From Metallococcus carri (GTDB lineage Bacteria; Actinomycetota; Actinomycetes; Actinomycetales; Dermatophilaceae), in contig NZ_JAAOIV010000015.1 in assembly GCF_011440275.1 (NCBI RefSeq), forward strand, positions 427-46,885: a DNA stretch of 46,459 bases, written 5' to 3'. A model generated the notes under the pieces. That model did no database searches. It was not told where the DNA came from and worked only from the letters and a program-made list of their open reading frames with translations. Below are positions 46,168-46,459 of this stretch, piece after piece (position 1 is the first letter of the stretch; every line of letters begins with the position of its first letter). The translations under genes were made by a program, and so were the position numbers.

Positions 46168-46459
46168 GTGACGACGACCACACCGGACTTCGAGCGCATG
46201 CTGCGCGAGGCCGGTCTGCGTGTCACCGCACCACGGGTCGGCGTGCTCGCCGCGGTGCACGCACTCCCCCACTCCGACACTGGGACGATCCTGCATCGGG
46301 TCCGGTCCGAACGGGCGAGTGTGTCGCACCAGGCGGTCTACGACTGCCTGCACACGCTCACCACCGCGGGCCTGCTGCGCCGGCTCGAGCCCTCGGGCTC
46401 GGTCGCGCGGTACGAACCGCAGATCGGCGACAACCATCACCATCTCGTGTGCCGTGCGT
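46168..46459 (+). CDS. Fur-family regulator (FurA/CatR-like), truncated by the window
   Basis: The first 97 residues of a Fur protein. The winged helix segment reads GLRVTAPRVGVLAAVHALPH and SERASVSHQAVYDCLHTL, and the metal-binding region begins with DNHHHLVCR. The pattern fits the peroxide-sensing FurA of actinobacteria, usually followed by catalase-peroxidase. Whether katG follows lies outside the window. The GTG at 46168 has AGGTGAGG upstream. A palindromic AT-rich site precedes it, suggesting autoregulation. Confidence 0.85.
   Translation, partial: MTTTTPDFERMLREAGLRVTAPRVGVLAAVHALPHSDTGTILHRVRSERASVSHQAVYDCLHTLTTAGLLRRLEPSGSVARYEPQIGDNHHHLVCRA

Overview
This 46.5 kb window is from a high-GC actinobacterium. 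I favour Micrococcales (Dermacoccaceae/Intrasporangiaceae neighbourhood), but the family is inferred, not shown. Supporting points are GC-rich codon use, GTG starts, polyphosphate glucokinase, homodimeric pyruvate dehydrogenase E1, AhpE, GuaB1, DUF3052/DUF3145/DUF6457 genes, and a gene order matching the actinobacterial core block RNaseH/phosphatase - Zn ribbon - Nif3 - AhpE - DUF3052 - aceE - PucR regulator - fabD - fabH - acpP - fabF. No plasmid, prophage or insertion-sequence gene was recognised.

Layout. 1-640: duplicated REP-like intergenic repeats. 641-5405: tenA, a 53-bp tandem hairpin array directly upstream of its promoter, and three MFS transporters. 5402-10655: a small conserved protein, methionine aminopeptidase, ppgK, a FemAB-type transferase, a metallo-beta-lactamase-fold hydrolase and guaB1. 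10656-11484: the RNase P RNA gene between two inverted copies of a composite repeat array. 11485-17065: RNB ribonuclease, yaaA, an ion transporter, and a TPP-riboswitch-controlled permease-thiD operon. 17142-22591: metZ, RNase H/phosphatase, Zn-ribbon protein, Nif3 and tRNA-Val on one strand, then DUF6457, ahpE and DUF3052. 22815-31649: aceE, a GDPD phosphodiesterase, a PucR/FasR-like regulator and the fabD-fabH-acpP-fabF operon, with a perfect palindrome between regulator and operon. 31725-34818: DUF3145, uppP-LCP cell-wall pair, and a CAU tRNA. 34952-39942: accessory genes (lipoprotein, GNAT, secreted phosphatase) and an ECF41-like sigma factor with a DUF1059 gene, each preceded by a match to the ECF41 promoter. 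39943-42452: a DUF222/HNH gene bracketed by REP-like palindromes. 42453-46459: M20 hydrolase plus MHS-family symporter divergent from a double AsnC regulator, then a truncated Fur-family gene.

How the genes work together. Pyruvate dehydrogenase makes acetyl-CoA, which the type II fatty-acid operon elongates; the PucR-like gene between them is the likely regulator of that operon. TenA, the permease and ThiD serve thiamin pyrimidine salvage. The FemAB protein, UppP and LCP protein act in envelope assembly. Many genes have a TANNNT hexamer 6-8 nt before the start codon, so leaderless transcription appears common.

The strongest candidates for something undescribed are the paired composite arrays around rnpB, the 53-bp hairpin array at the tenA promoter, the possible ECF41-DUF1059 regulon, and a strongly over-represented GTATGCC/GGCATAC motif.
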